In this document: positions 1-8,278 of the stretch, in pieces
How the letters are laid out: each line of letters starts with the position of its first letter
How positions within the stretch are numbered: position 1 is the first letter of the stretch
Assembly (NCBI RefSeq): GCF_003464085.1
Contig: NZ_QSDR01000006.1
Coordinates: forward strand, 103,903-167,902
From: Clostridium sp. AM58-1XD
GTDB lineage: Bacteria; Bacillota; Clostridia; Lachnospirales; Lachnospiraceae
Direction of reading: 5' to 3'
DNA: 64,000 bases
The notes under the pieces: model-generated
The model's database searches: none
Seen by the model: only the letters and a program-made list of their open reading frames with translations
Told to the model about the DNA's origin: nothing
Program-made: the position numbers and the translations under genes

Positions 1-354
1 TCCCATTCCCATCAGCCACTGTCCAGGCTGGAGCCTCCGTTTGGATAAGCCATTTTTCAGCGCCTCGATCACATCTTCCCGGCTGCTGCACGTCCCTGTG
101 GGCGGCGGATTCAGATTCACATTCAAGATCTGATACGCTGCGGCCGTCAAATGAGAATGGCCGTCGATAAAGCCCGGCAGCACCGTCATACCATTTAAAG
201 AAACGATTTCCATCTCCTCCGTTCCAGCCAGCCTCCTCATTTCATCCTCTGTACCGGCAGCCCGAATGATCCCATCCTCTGTCAGCACCGCTTCAGCGGT
301 CGGCTGAGCTTCTTCCATTGTCAGAAATGTTCCGCCAGCATACAGTTTCAGCAT
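1..354 (-). CDS. Amidohydrolase family protein (YtcJ-like), N-terminal part
   Basis: The first 118 codons of a metal-dependent amidohydrolase run off the left edge. The start ATG is at 354. The N-terminal beta-rich part (about residues 1-50) leads into the GFIDGHSHL motif near residue 57, whose two histidines are metal ligands in the amidohydrolase superfamily. Position and spacing fit the YtcJ/amidohydrolase-3 group. These enzymes hydrolyse C-N bonds of varied substrates, and nothing here fixes the substrate. The gene is read away from apt and is separated from it by apt's terminator, so it probably has its own promoter. Confidence 0.8.
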   Translation of the reverse strand, partial: MLKLYAGGTFLTMEEAQPTAEAVLTEDGIIRAAGTEDEMRRLAGTEEMEIVSLNGMTVLPGFIDGHSHLTAAAYQILNVNLNPPPTGTCSSREDVIEALKNGLSKRRLQPGQWLMGMG

Positions 355-471
355 AATATCACTCCTTTTTCTTTTTATCGTTCTCCTTTCAGTCTCTTCC
401 ATACCGCTGGAAATATGCATGTCATCGTTCTGTTCCCCATCCCAGCCGCCGGATCTTACGGAGAAATAAAA

Positions 472-514
472 AGAGGGTCTGTAAAAAGAAAATCTGATCT
501 TTTCAGCACCCTCT
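472..514 (-). terminator. Rho-independent terminator of apt
   Basis: On the minus strand AGAGGGT (514-508) pairs with ACCCTCT (478-472), extended inward by CTG/CAG, and is followed by TTTTTATTT. It lies 25 bases after the apt stop codon. The outer arm sequence AGAGGGTGCTG recurs in the repeat at 8161-8278. Confidence 0.75.
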
Positions 515-539
515 CATCATTCATTATTCTCTGTCTGTC

Positions 540-1065
540 CTATTTGCCATCATAAGCAATGACGGATTCGATATCATAACCGGCAAGGCGCTCTCTTCCT
601 TTCAGCCCTGCGAGTTCGATGACAAAACAGATTTTCTTCACTTCTCCGCCAAGCTGTTCAATCAGCCTGACAATCGCTTCTGTCGTACCGCCGGTAGCGA
701 TCAGATCGTCCACAATAATCACTTTCTGCCCTGGACGAATGGCATCTTTGTGTATCTCAATTTCCGCCGTTCCATACTCCAGATCGTATTCTGCAGATAT
801 GGTCTCACAGGGAAGCTTCCCTTTTTTTCCTTACAGGAACAAAGCCCTTGTGCTCTGCATAAGCGACTGGCACGCCAAATATAAATCCTCTGGATTCCGG
901 ACCGACGACCACGTCGTAGTCCACATCCTTTAACATCTCTCTTATTCCGTCGATTGCCAGCTGAAGCCCGTCTGCATCCTGCAGAATCGTTGTAACATCA
1001 CGGAATATGATTCCGGGCTCTGGAAAGTCCGGTATGCTTCTTACATAATCTTCTACTTTCTTCAT
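540..1065 (-). CDS. apt: Adenine phosphoribosyltransferase, frameshifted by one extra A
   Basis: Apt makes AMP from adenine and PRPP in cytosolic purine salvage. Start ATG at 1065 follows GAGAGG. The N-terminal half carries [14 protein letters not shown] and VVGPESRGF; the C-terminal half carries the PRPP-binding motif [13 protein letters not shown]. The reading frame breaks inside a run of seven T on the plus strand (822-828). With six, the protein reads [11 protein letters not shown] and continues to the stop at 540, giving 174 aa, the usual length for Apt. Because only a homopolymer differs, I read this as a sequencing error rather than a pseudogene. XerD lies 16 bases upstream, so the two are probably co-transcribed. 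Confidence 0.92.
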
Positions 1066-1081
1066 AGCTGCTTCCTCTCAA

Positions 1082-1969
1082 TTATTTTCTTGGATGAGCT
1101 CCTGCATATGCTTCCCTCACGGCATCCATCTGAGAATAAGCCACATAAGCCTGGGTTGTCGCCATATCGGAATGTCCCAAAAGCGTCTGTACCGCCCGGA
1201 TGTCTGCCCCGTTGCGGAGCAGGTGGGCTGCAAATGAATGGCGCAGCGTATGAGGCGTAATATCCGCCTGGATTCCTGCTTTCTCTCCATAATATTTAAC
1301 GATTTTCCAGAAGCCCTGACGGCTCATGGGCTTTCCGCTGCAGTTTGTAAAAAGCCATTCTGAGCTCTTCCCCTTCAGCAGTACCGGTCTGGCCTGCTCC
1401 AGATATTCTACAAGCGCCTGCCGCGCTACGCGTCCAAAAGGAACGGTGCGTTCCTTTTTCTCGTCTCTACATGTAATAAAGCCTATGGAGAGATTCACGT
1501 CCTCCAGTTTCAGCCGGATCAGTTCCGATACACGGATTCCCGTCGCATACAGCAGTTCCAGCATAGCCTTGTCCCGTGCTTCTTTGGGAATTCTGCTGTC
1601 CGGCTGGGAAAGCAGGCTGCTGACCTCGTCCACACTCAGTATCGTCGGTATCTTCTTCTCCACCTTAGGCGCCCGGAGAAGCTCCGACGGATCCCTTCTG
1701 ATGATACCAATCCCCTGCTCATAGTGGAAAAAAGCCTTCATCGATGCCAGAACTCTGGAAATTGTAGTTGTTGCTTTCCCCTCTCTCTCCAGAAACAGGA
1801 TATAGGAATTAAGCACCGTCTTAGTAACCTTGGGCACTTCCTTTACCCCTCTGTCATCCAGATAGGCAGCCATCTGCTGCAGATCTCTCCGATAAGAAAC
1901 TTCCGTATTTTTTGATAATTTTTTTACATCCCGCAGATATGTAATGAATTCCTCTATCGCACTTTGCAT
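1082..1969 (-). CDS. xerD: Site-specific tyrosine recombinase XerD
   Basis: A 295-aa tyrosine recombinase, the size of XerC/XerD, which resolve chromosome dimers at dif. The N-terminal SAM-like core-binding domain covers about residues 1-90. The catalytic domain carries ATGIRVSEL (first Arg, near 147), HTLRHSF (His and second Arg, near 245), LLGHSDM and the nucleophile Tyr in TTQAY near 279. I start at 1969 because the ATG follows AGGGGG and a sigma-A-like promoter sits at 2030-2058, inside the longer possible reading frame that begins at 2062. The setting next to spoIIM and nudF matches the Bacillus gene neighbourhood, which favours XerD over XerC. Confidence 0.88.
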   Translation of the reverse strand: MQSAIEEFITYLRDVKKLSKNTEVSYRRDLQQMAAYLDDRGVKEVPKVTKTVLNSYILFLEREGKATTTISRVLASMKAFFHYEQGIGIIRRDPSELLRAPKVEKKIPTILSVDEVSSLLSQPDSRIPKEARDKAMLELLYATGIRVSELIRLKLEDVNLSIGFITCRDEKKERTVPFGRVARQALVEYLEQARPVLLKGKSSEWLFTNCSGKPMSRQGFWKIVKYYGEKAGIQADITPHTLRHSFAAHLLRNGADIRAVQTLLGHSDMATTQAYVAYSQMDAVREAYAGAHPRK

Positions 1970-2029
1970 TTCTATCCCCCTAACCTGCAATATCCCACTA
2001 AAACGGGCAAAAACAGGTCCATTGTTATC

Positions 2030-2058
2030 ATTATATCCACATTTTTGCATAAAATCAA
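2030..2058 (-). promoter_or_regulatory. Promoter of xerD-apt
   Basis: On the minus strand the -35 box TTGATT (2058-2053) and the -10 box TATAAT (2035-2030) are 17 bases apart. The site sits about 60 bases before the chosen xerD start, in the AT-rich gap downstream of the spoIIM terminator. Confidence 0.65.
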
Positions 2059-2108
2059 ACACTTTTTCCCCACTTTTACTTGGTTTTTACTGAAATTTAC
2101 ATAAAAAA

Positions 2109-2153
2109 TACAACATGTTGGAATCGTCTTTTTCATACGCTCTACATGTTGTA
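2109..2153 (-). terminator. Terminator after spoIIM
   Basis: Ten-base perfect arms TACAACATGT and ACATGTTGTA enclose a 25-base loop. On the minus strand the stem is followed by TTTTTTATG. It lies 20 bases beyond the spoIIM stop. Confidence 0.8.
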
Positions 2154-2172
2154 AATTTTTCTCAAAACTTTT

Positions 2173-2730
2173 CTATCTCAGATTGGCCATGCCGTGCACC
2201 AGAATCGGATTTAAAAAAACTTCTGCTGCTATTCCTGCTGCCGTCATCATAAAGCTGGCGGCTGCCATTCTAAGCGGAAACCGTTCCCTGTGCCGCTCGC
2301 CTGCCGCAGCCGCCAGAAGCCAAGACGGTATATAGAACAAATATTGCGGCATCACAGCTGCCAGATAGCAGAATGGTCCGAACACGCCTCTCTGACAGAC
2401 CATAACCGACAATACGGCTGATGATGACAGACCTCCGTAAAAAGCTGCTGCACAGAAGCCTCTTTCCGAAAATACGGTTACACTGATAAACCACAGAATT
2501 GCCGTCTCGAAAATCCTCTGTCGAAATACTGCCATAAAAAAGTCTCTTCCATAGCCGTATCCCATCTCTGCCGCGGAGGCGAAGAGCCTTCCCACATAAC
2601 CTGCTTCTTCCTGGATGGAGACTCCCATCAGGTTGACCGCTGCCGTGCCGGCCGTCACTCCGGCCAGAAAGAAGATAACAAGCAAGTCCTCATACTTGAG
2701 CCGTATCCTCATATGATTCCATCCATGCAT
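2173..2730 (-). CDS. spoIIM: Stage II sporulation protein M (SpoIIM-like)
   Basis: A 185-aa polytopic membrane protein with about five hydrophobic segments: near residues 14-34, 70-85, 95-115, 120-140 and 150-175. SpoIIM is part of the SpoIID-SpoIIM-SpoIIP machine that thins septal peptidoglycan and drives engulfment of the forespore. The call rests on length, hydrophobic profile, the N-terminal LLVIFFLAGVTAGT segment and the xerD/nudF neighbourhood. Neither possible ATG (2730 or 2712) has a strong ribosome binding site, so the start is uncertain. Confidence 0.72.
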   Translation of the reverse strand: MHGWNHMRIRLKYEDLLVIFFLAGVTAGTAAVNLMGVSIQEEAGYVGRLFASAAEMGYGYGRDFFMAVFRQRIFETAILWFISVTVFSERGFCAAAFYGGLSSSAVLSVMVCQRGVFGPFCYLAAVMPQYLFYIPSWLLAAAAGERHRERFPLRMAAASFMMTAAGIAAEVFLNPILVHGMANLR

Positions 2731-2782
2731 TTACTTATCTAACTATATGCAGGACTGTCCGGTGCAATGCATGGAATCCGCT

Positions 2783-3313
2783 CTATGCGTTGTATTTTCT
2801 GGCATATGCCATCAACGCTGCAATTGTTTTTCCATCCGTAATCCGTCCGGCAAGAATCTGTTCCTGAAGTTCCCCAATCGTATAGGCGGCGATTTCAATC
2901 TCCTCATCTTCATCCAGATTCTGGTGAGACGGGATCAGGTCCCTGGCTACATAGATATCAATCTTCTCATCGCAGAACGCAACTGTTGTATTGACGGTAA
3001 TCAGATATTCCATATGTTCCGTTTTATACCCCGTCTCTTCCTCCAGCTCCCTGAATGCGCACTCGATCGTCGGCTCATCCGGTTCATCCAGCTTTCCTGC
3101 GGGAATCTCCAGCGTATAGCGGTCCAGTGCGTTGCGGTACTGGCGCACCATCAGAATCCGTCCGTCCTCCCTAACCGGAACGACAGCTGCCGCACCGTCA
3201 TGATGGATGAAATCCCAGTGCGCCTCATGGCCGTTGGCGATCACCGTATCCTCGTAAATCTTCAAAATTGTCCCCTGATATTTCAGCTTCCTGTCCAAAC
3301 GTTCTACTGACAT
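2783..3313 (-). CDS. nudF: NUDIX hydrolase, ADP-ribose pyrophosphatase type
   Basis: A 176-aa NUDIX protein that probably splits ADP-ribose into AMP and ribose 5-phosphate. The central NUDIX box runs from GKLDEPDE to RELEEETGY at about residues 91-114, preceded by YTLEIPAG as in NudF enzymes. The box contains the catalytic REL-EE-TG core, but the spacing between its first Gly and the Arg is one residue longer than the consensus. Start ATG at 3313 follows AGAGGAA. spoIIM lies downstream, as in Bacillus. Confidence 0.85.
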   Translation of the reverse strand: MSVERLDRKLKYQGTILKIYEDTVIANGHEAHWDFIHHDGAAAVVPVREDGRILMVRQYRNALDRYTLEIPAGKLDEPDEPTIECAFRELEEETGYKTEHMEYLITVNTTVAFCDEKIDIYVARDLIPSHQNLDEDEEIEIAAYTIGELQEQILAGRITDGKTIAALMAYARKYNA

Positions 3314-3348
3314 GATTATTGTTCCTCTCTTCCAGGCTTATCTCTTTC

Positions 3349-4146
3349 TTATTTTAATGAACTGCACTTTTCAAAACAGGCGTCAGCCGCTTTGATCACC
3401 GCACTTCGAAATCCACATTCTTCCAATGCCGAAACGGCCGCAATCGTCGTTCCTCCTGGGGAACATACTGCATCTTTTAATTCTCCCGGATGCTTTCCAG
3501 TCTCCAGGACCATTTTGGCACTGCCTGCTACTGCCTGGGCCGCCATCTCATATGCAGCGTCTCTTGGCAGGCCGTATTTTACGGCGCTGTCTGCCAGAGC
3601 CTCGATAAACATATACACGTATGCGGGTGAACTGCCGCTGGCGCATACGACCGCATTGATTAGGCGCTCCTCCACGATCCTCATCTTTCCGAAGGAACAG
3701 AAAAAGGCTTTGATTTCCGCTTCCTCCTCTTCCGTATAGAGCGTCCTGTCATAGCAGACACCTGTCATTCCTTCTCCTATGAGTGCCGGAGTATTCGGCA
3801 TGGCCCTGACGATTCTCTTATGCTGTCCCAGCTCATCCTTCAGGTCCTGTATCGTAATTCCCGGGGCTATGGAGATGACAATCTGTTCTTTCGTAATAAC
3901 AGGCGCAATTTCCTTCAGTACAACACCATAGTACTGCGGCTTCACGGCAAGAACGACGTATTTGACGCCGGAGGCCAGCGTGCTGTTGTCAGGTGCCGTC
4001 TCAACCTTCGTCTCTTCAGCCACCTGCCGCATTTTCTCCTGGCTGGCGTCAGTAATCATCAATTCCGAGGGGCTGTACATCTTCAGCAGCCCTTTCAAAA
4101 TAGCATATCCCATATTTCCAGTTCCAATAAAGCCAATCCTTGCCAT
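3349..4146 (-). CDS. proC: Pyrroline-5-carboxylate reductase
   Basis: A complete 265-aa ProC, which reduces 1-pyrroline-5-carboxylate to L-proline with NAD(P)H. The N-terminal Rossmann motif IGFIGTGNMGYAIL is at residues 4-17 and RAMPNTPALIGEG lies near 118-130. The C-terminal helical domain carries the signature PGGTTIAAVSALEECGFR near 230-247. The start is preceded by CGGAGA. It lies 35 bases upstream of nudF on the same strand. Confidence 0.95.
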   Translation of the reverse strand: MARIGFIGTGNMGYAILKGLLKMYSPSELMITDASQEKMRQVAEETKVETAPDNSTLASGVKYVVLAVKPQYYGVVLKEIAPVITKEQIVISIAPGITIQDLKDELGQHKRIVRAMPNTPALIGEGMTGVCYDRTLYTEEEEAEIKAFFCSFGKMRIVEERLINAVVCASGSSPAYVYMFIEALADSAVKYGLPRDAAYEMAAQAVAGSAKMVLETGKHPGELKDAVCSPGGTTIAAVSALEECGFRSAVIKAADACFEKCSSLK

Positions 4147-4170
4147 AATCCATTCTCCGTTTCTCTGCTC

Positions 4171-5124
4171 TTATTCAGTAATCATTGCTCCATCGCTTCC
4201 CAGACGGTACTGTTCGATCGTCGTATCATGAAGCATGGCTCCTGTTTCATCACAGTAATACCAGTTGTCGCCAATCTGTATCCACCCGGTCTGCATAATG
4301 CCGTTGGAATCAAAATAATACCACTTATCACCTATCAGCTTCCAGCTGCTCACAGGATAGCTGCCATCAGTGTCTCTGTACTTCCAGATGTCGCCGTTCT
4401 GCTCCCACTGGCCTCCGGACGCCACCTGGCCGGTTCGGAAAGCGATCGCCCGGTCGCTGTCTACATACAGCACTCCGGATTCTACCCAGTCGCCCTTCAC
4501 ATCCGTTTTCACCCTGTTAACCGGACGGACCCGCACATAGTACGTTCCCGCCTTGCCCAGATACGTTCTCACGTTACAGCTGCCGTTTGTCACGTTGATA
4601 ACCGGCCCCGTAATCTTACCGTCGCGTAAAATCCTCAGTTCATAGCTCCCTGCACCGATCACCGGATCCCAGTAAGCCACCCCGTCTTCTCCCAAAGTGA
4701 CCTTTTCAATATCCTCCACGGTTTCAGCAAGCGAGGGCAGATCCGCCGTGATCATCAGCATGGTGGAAGAATCCTTCTTGCTGGCCGTCACATATGTCGC
4801 GCCCTTCAGCTTCACCTTGCTGGACGTAAGTGAAAAATAATATCCGTCTTCTGCGGTAAGATAGATTTTGATCTGCGGCACATCCTCTTCCATCCATTCA
4901 AATCCGGGATTCAATATTTCCCAGGAATCGACCGTATATTTATTGCTGTCTGCATCGACCTCGATGCTGTCGTTGCTCATATCATCTCCAACCTTGATTT
5001 CTGAAGTAATTGTCAGTGAAACCGAGGTGATTTTTTTGTTGCTTGCCGCCAGGGCAGTCATGGCCGCTCCTGCCGTCAGTACTGCTGCCAGCAGAACCGC
5101 TGACGCTTTTTTCCATTGATTCAT
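4171..5124 (-). CDS. Secreted cell-wall-binding repeat protein
   Basis: A 317-aa exported protein with a signal peptide (Lys-rich start, hydrophobic core, cleavage near AALA at residues 24-27). About 28-150 is a beta-rich domain of unknown role, and 155-225 resembles a fibronectin-type fold. The C-terminus has choline-binding-type repeats (GDKWYYFDSNGIMQTGW, DNWYYCDETGAM) that in this family attach proteins to wall teichoic acid or glycan. No catalytic domain is visible. The start ATG at 5124 follows AAAGGAG. A protein of the same broad type lies at 53564-54184. Confidence 0.8.
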   Translation of the reverse strand: MNQWKKASAVLLAAVLTAGAAMTALAASNKKITSVSLTITSEIKVGDDMSNDSIEVDADSNKYTVDSWEILNPGFEWMEEDVPQIKIYLTAEDGYYFSLTSSKVKLKGATYVTASKKDSSTMLMITADLPSLAETVEDIEKVTLGEDGVAYWDPVIGAGSYELRILRDGKITGPVINVTNGSCNVRTYLGKAGTYYVRVRPVNRVKTDVKGDWVESGVLYVDSDRAIAFRTGQVASGGQWEQNGDIWKYRDTDGSYPVSSWKLIGDKWYYFDSNGIMQTGWIQIGDNWYYCDETGAMLHDTTIEQYRLGSDGAMITE

Positions 5125-5264
5125 AACTTTTCAGCTCCTTTCCCCTTATACCACTCTATTATGTAATTTCTCCGCTGTCAATAGCTTTGCCAAATTTGTA
5201 AAAGAGTACAAAAAAATGTAAGATATCCCGAGACATAATTATTCACTTCAGGGACATAACAGTA

Positions 5265-5293
5265 TTGCTTTTGACCATTTCATCCTATATAAT
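5265..5293 (+). promoter_or_regulatory. Promoter of the hybrid kinase gene
   Basis: TTGCTT at 5265-5270 and TATAAT at 5288-5293 are separated by 17 bases. The -10 box ends 64 bases upstream of the kinase start codon. Confidence 0.6.
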
Positions 5294-5357
5294 ATAAACT
5301 GAGCAAGCTTCTTTATATTCAGTATACGGCGTTTATCGTCAACAAAGGAGAATAGAT

Positions 5358-8135
5358 ATGGAATCTAATGGGGATTTAACTTTGAAAAAATGTCAAAGCC
5401 GCCCTGCAGCAGACACCGCAGCGCAATGCGGTATTTTTATGGACACAATCGGCATAAGCGTCATTAAATTTCTGCTGGATCAAGACCTTACTATCATATA
5501 TGCTAACGATTGTTTTTATAAAAATACCGGATACTCAGAAGATGAATTTCATTCTCTGTTTCCAACTCTCCGCCAATATTATGAAAAACACATCGATGAA
5601 TTTGAAAAGTTAAGGACTGATCTGGCCTCTTTGCAGGAAAAAGGCGACGCCGTTTTTACCGCCGACCTTCGTCTGCCAGTTAAGAATGGAAACTACATAT
5701 GGCTTCGCATGAACGGCGCCATCACAAACGAAGGGCCCGACGGCCGTTTTGTATCCCATGCCGTCTGTTCCGACATCAGCGACCTCGTCTGCGAAAAAGA
5801 TCAGAAATTCCATTATTTTCAATGGATGATGGATGAGTACGTCGGTAATGTATATATCAGCGATATGGATACTTATGAATTGCTCTATGTCAATCACGTA
5901 TCATGTGAGACCCTTCAGCTGCCAAGGGATCAGGTGATTGGAAAAAAATGTTATGAGTTAATTCAGGGGCGTACATCTCCCTGTCCGTTCTGTACAAATG
6001 ACAGGATCTGCGCAGACGAATTTTATGAATGGGAATTTTTCAATCCTGTTCTGGACCGTACATTCATGATAAAAAACAGAGTTATAAACTGGAATGGGCA
6101 CAGAGCGCGCATTGAGCTTTCTCACGATATGTACAGTACGGAATATAAACTGGCTAAGAAAGACCGTGAGCGGGAGGCGCTGCTTCGAACCATTCCCGGT
6201 GGGTTTGCCCGTCTGGATGCCAGAGACATGAAAACGGTTCTGTGGTATGGGGCCGATTTCCTAAATGTAATCGGCTATACAAAAGAACAGTTCGAAAACG
6301 AACTCCATTCCCAATGCACTTACATACATCCCGACGATGCAGACCGCATACGGTCTGTGCTAAAGGAAATTCAGATCACAGGAGAAAGTTCCGTTCTGGA
6401 GAGCCGCGTCATCACTCACAGCGGTGACATACGGCTTATGACCATGACTCTGTGCTATGCGAGCGGGGAAGAGAGCTGGGATGGAATTCCCTCATTTTAC
6501 AGCGTAGGTATCAACGTGACGGGAGAACGGCAGGAGCAGGAAAGGCAGCGTAAAGCGCTGGAAGATGCATACCAGGCAGCCCAGGTTGCCAACTCTGCGA
6601 AGACAAATTTCCTCTCCTCCATGTCCCATGATATCAGAACACCGATGAATGCCATCATGGGAATGGCCGCCATTGCGCAGGCCAATCTCCTGTCGCCGGA
6701 TAAAGTGCATGACTGTCTGGCTAAAATCAATGTATCCAGCCGCCATCTCCTCAGTCTGATCAACGAAGTGCTTGACATGTCTAAAATAGAAAGCGGGAAA
6801 ATCGACCTTATGCCGGAAGAGGTTCATCTTCCGGATCTGATACAGAACGTAACCGATATGTGCAAGCCGCTGATTGCCGAAAAGCACCAGGAATTCCAGA
6901 TCAGTGTAGGACAGGTCAGCCACGAGCGGATCATTGCCGACGGCGACCGGCTGCAGCAGGTCTTCATGAACCTGTTGTCTAACTCCATCAAATATACGCC
7001 GGAAGGCGGGAAAATCACCCTTCGGATCAATGAAATACCTTCATTGATTGACAAAAAAGGGCAGTATGAATTTATTTTTACAGATACCGGCATCGGCATG
7101 GAGGAGGCCTATATTCCTCATATCTTCGAGCCGTTTTCCAGAGCAGAAGACTCCCGCATCAGTAAGATTCAGGGAACCGGCCTGGGCATGGCAATTACGG
7201 AAAATATTATCCGGATGATGAATGGCTCCATAGACGTAAAGAGCCGTCCCGGAGAAGGAAGCTGCTTTACAGTTTCCGTACAGTTTGAACTGGTCGGAGA
7301 TGAAGAATCTTGTGATAAAGAGCTGGAAGGCCTTCCCGTCCTTGTAGTTGACGACGATCAGGTCGTCTGAGAAAATGCCGCCGCTCTATTGTATGAGCTT
7401 GGAATGCGGGGTTACTGGGTGCTGTCCGGGGCAGAGGCCGTAGAAAATATCGCGGCGGCCCACAACCGCAGCGATGATTACTTCGCTGTCATTCTGGACT
7501 GGAAGATGCCGGAAATGGATGGTCTGGAAACAGTTAAGGCCATCCGTGACCGCCTTGGAGAACATGTCCCGATTATTGTGATCTCAGCCTACGACTACTC
7601 CGATATAGAAGATGAATTTCTCAAGGCAGGCGCCGACGCATTTATTACAAAACCGCTTTTTAAATCGAAAATGCTTCACGTCCTCCAGCTGTTCTTATCC
7701 AGCGGCCGCTTCGATACGGCCAGCTCCATTGCAGTAGAAAAACATCCCGGTCTGGCCGGCAAACGGGTTCTTATAGTCGAGGACAATGAGCTGAACCGTG
7801 AGATCGCAACAGAACTGCTTCATATGCAGGATATGATTGTAGAAACAGCAGAAAACGGCCGGCTGGCTGTCGACCTCTTTGATTCTTCTGTTCCCGGTTA
7901 TTATTCCGCTGTTTTGATGGATATTCAAATGCCGGTTATGAACGGCTATGATGCTACGAAAGCAATCCGCCGTCTGAACCGGCCGGATGCAAAAACAATT
8001 CCTATCCTTGCACTGACCGCAAATGCTTTTACTGCTGACGTGGGAATGTCCCGCAGCTGCGGAATGAACGACCACATTGCGAAACCGATTGATACAGAAA
8101 AGCTGATTCAGGTACTGCAGAAATGGATGGATTAA
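5358..8135 (+). CDS. PAS-rich hybrid sensor histidine kinase, two receiver domains, in-frame TGA
   Basis: Read through, this is a 925-aa hybrid kinase with no membrane segment, so it is probably cytosolic. Order: PAS about 20-135, a second PAS-like domain 150-260 with a Cys-rich PCPFC element, a third PAS 275-390, HisKA with SMSHDIRTPMNAI near 425, HATPase with NLLSNSIKYTPEGG, DTGIGM and GTGLGMAI (530-650), then two receivers. A TGA at 7368-7370 interrupts receiver 1 right after VVDDDQVV. The same frame resumes with ENAAALLYELGMRGY, the phospho-acceptor VILDWKMPEMDG, and then receiver 2 with LMDIQMPVMNG. Relatives, as I recall them, carry Cys at the TGA position. A TTG at 7389 could restart a receiver-only protein. 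No HPt domain is present; a separate HPt is at 12284. Start ATG follows AAAGGAG. Confidence 0.85.
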
Positions 8136-8160
8136 ATACACCGCCTCAATCGAAAAAGAG

Positions 8161-8278
8161 AGGGTGCTGCAAAAAGTCGAATTAGCATTGCCACTGATAC
8201 CAGATTCCGTTCCAGGCAGTAGCCAAGTCACTACATCTAGTATCAGCGGCAATGCTTTATTCGTTTTTGCAGCACCCT
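8161..8278. repeat. Dispersed hairpin repeat, copy A (also a two-way terminator)
   Basis: Outer arms AGGGTGCTGCAAAAA (8161-8175) and its complement (8264-8278) are 15 of 15 paired. Inner arms of 22 bases lie at 8184-8205 and 8235-8256. The central 29 bases (8206-8234, element reading on the minus strand) contain GACTTGGCTACTGCCTGGAA. The element sits between convergent genes and ends in T-runs on both strands, so it can terminate both. The same 29-base centre occurs at 29370-29398 and 53461-53489 on different stems. Confidence 0.85.
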
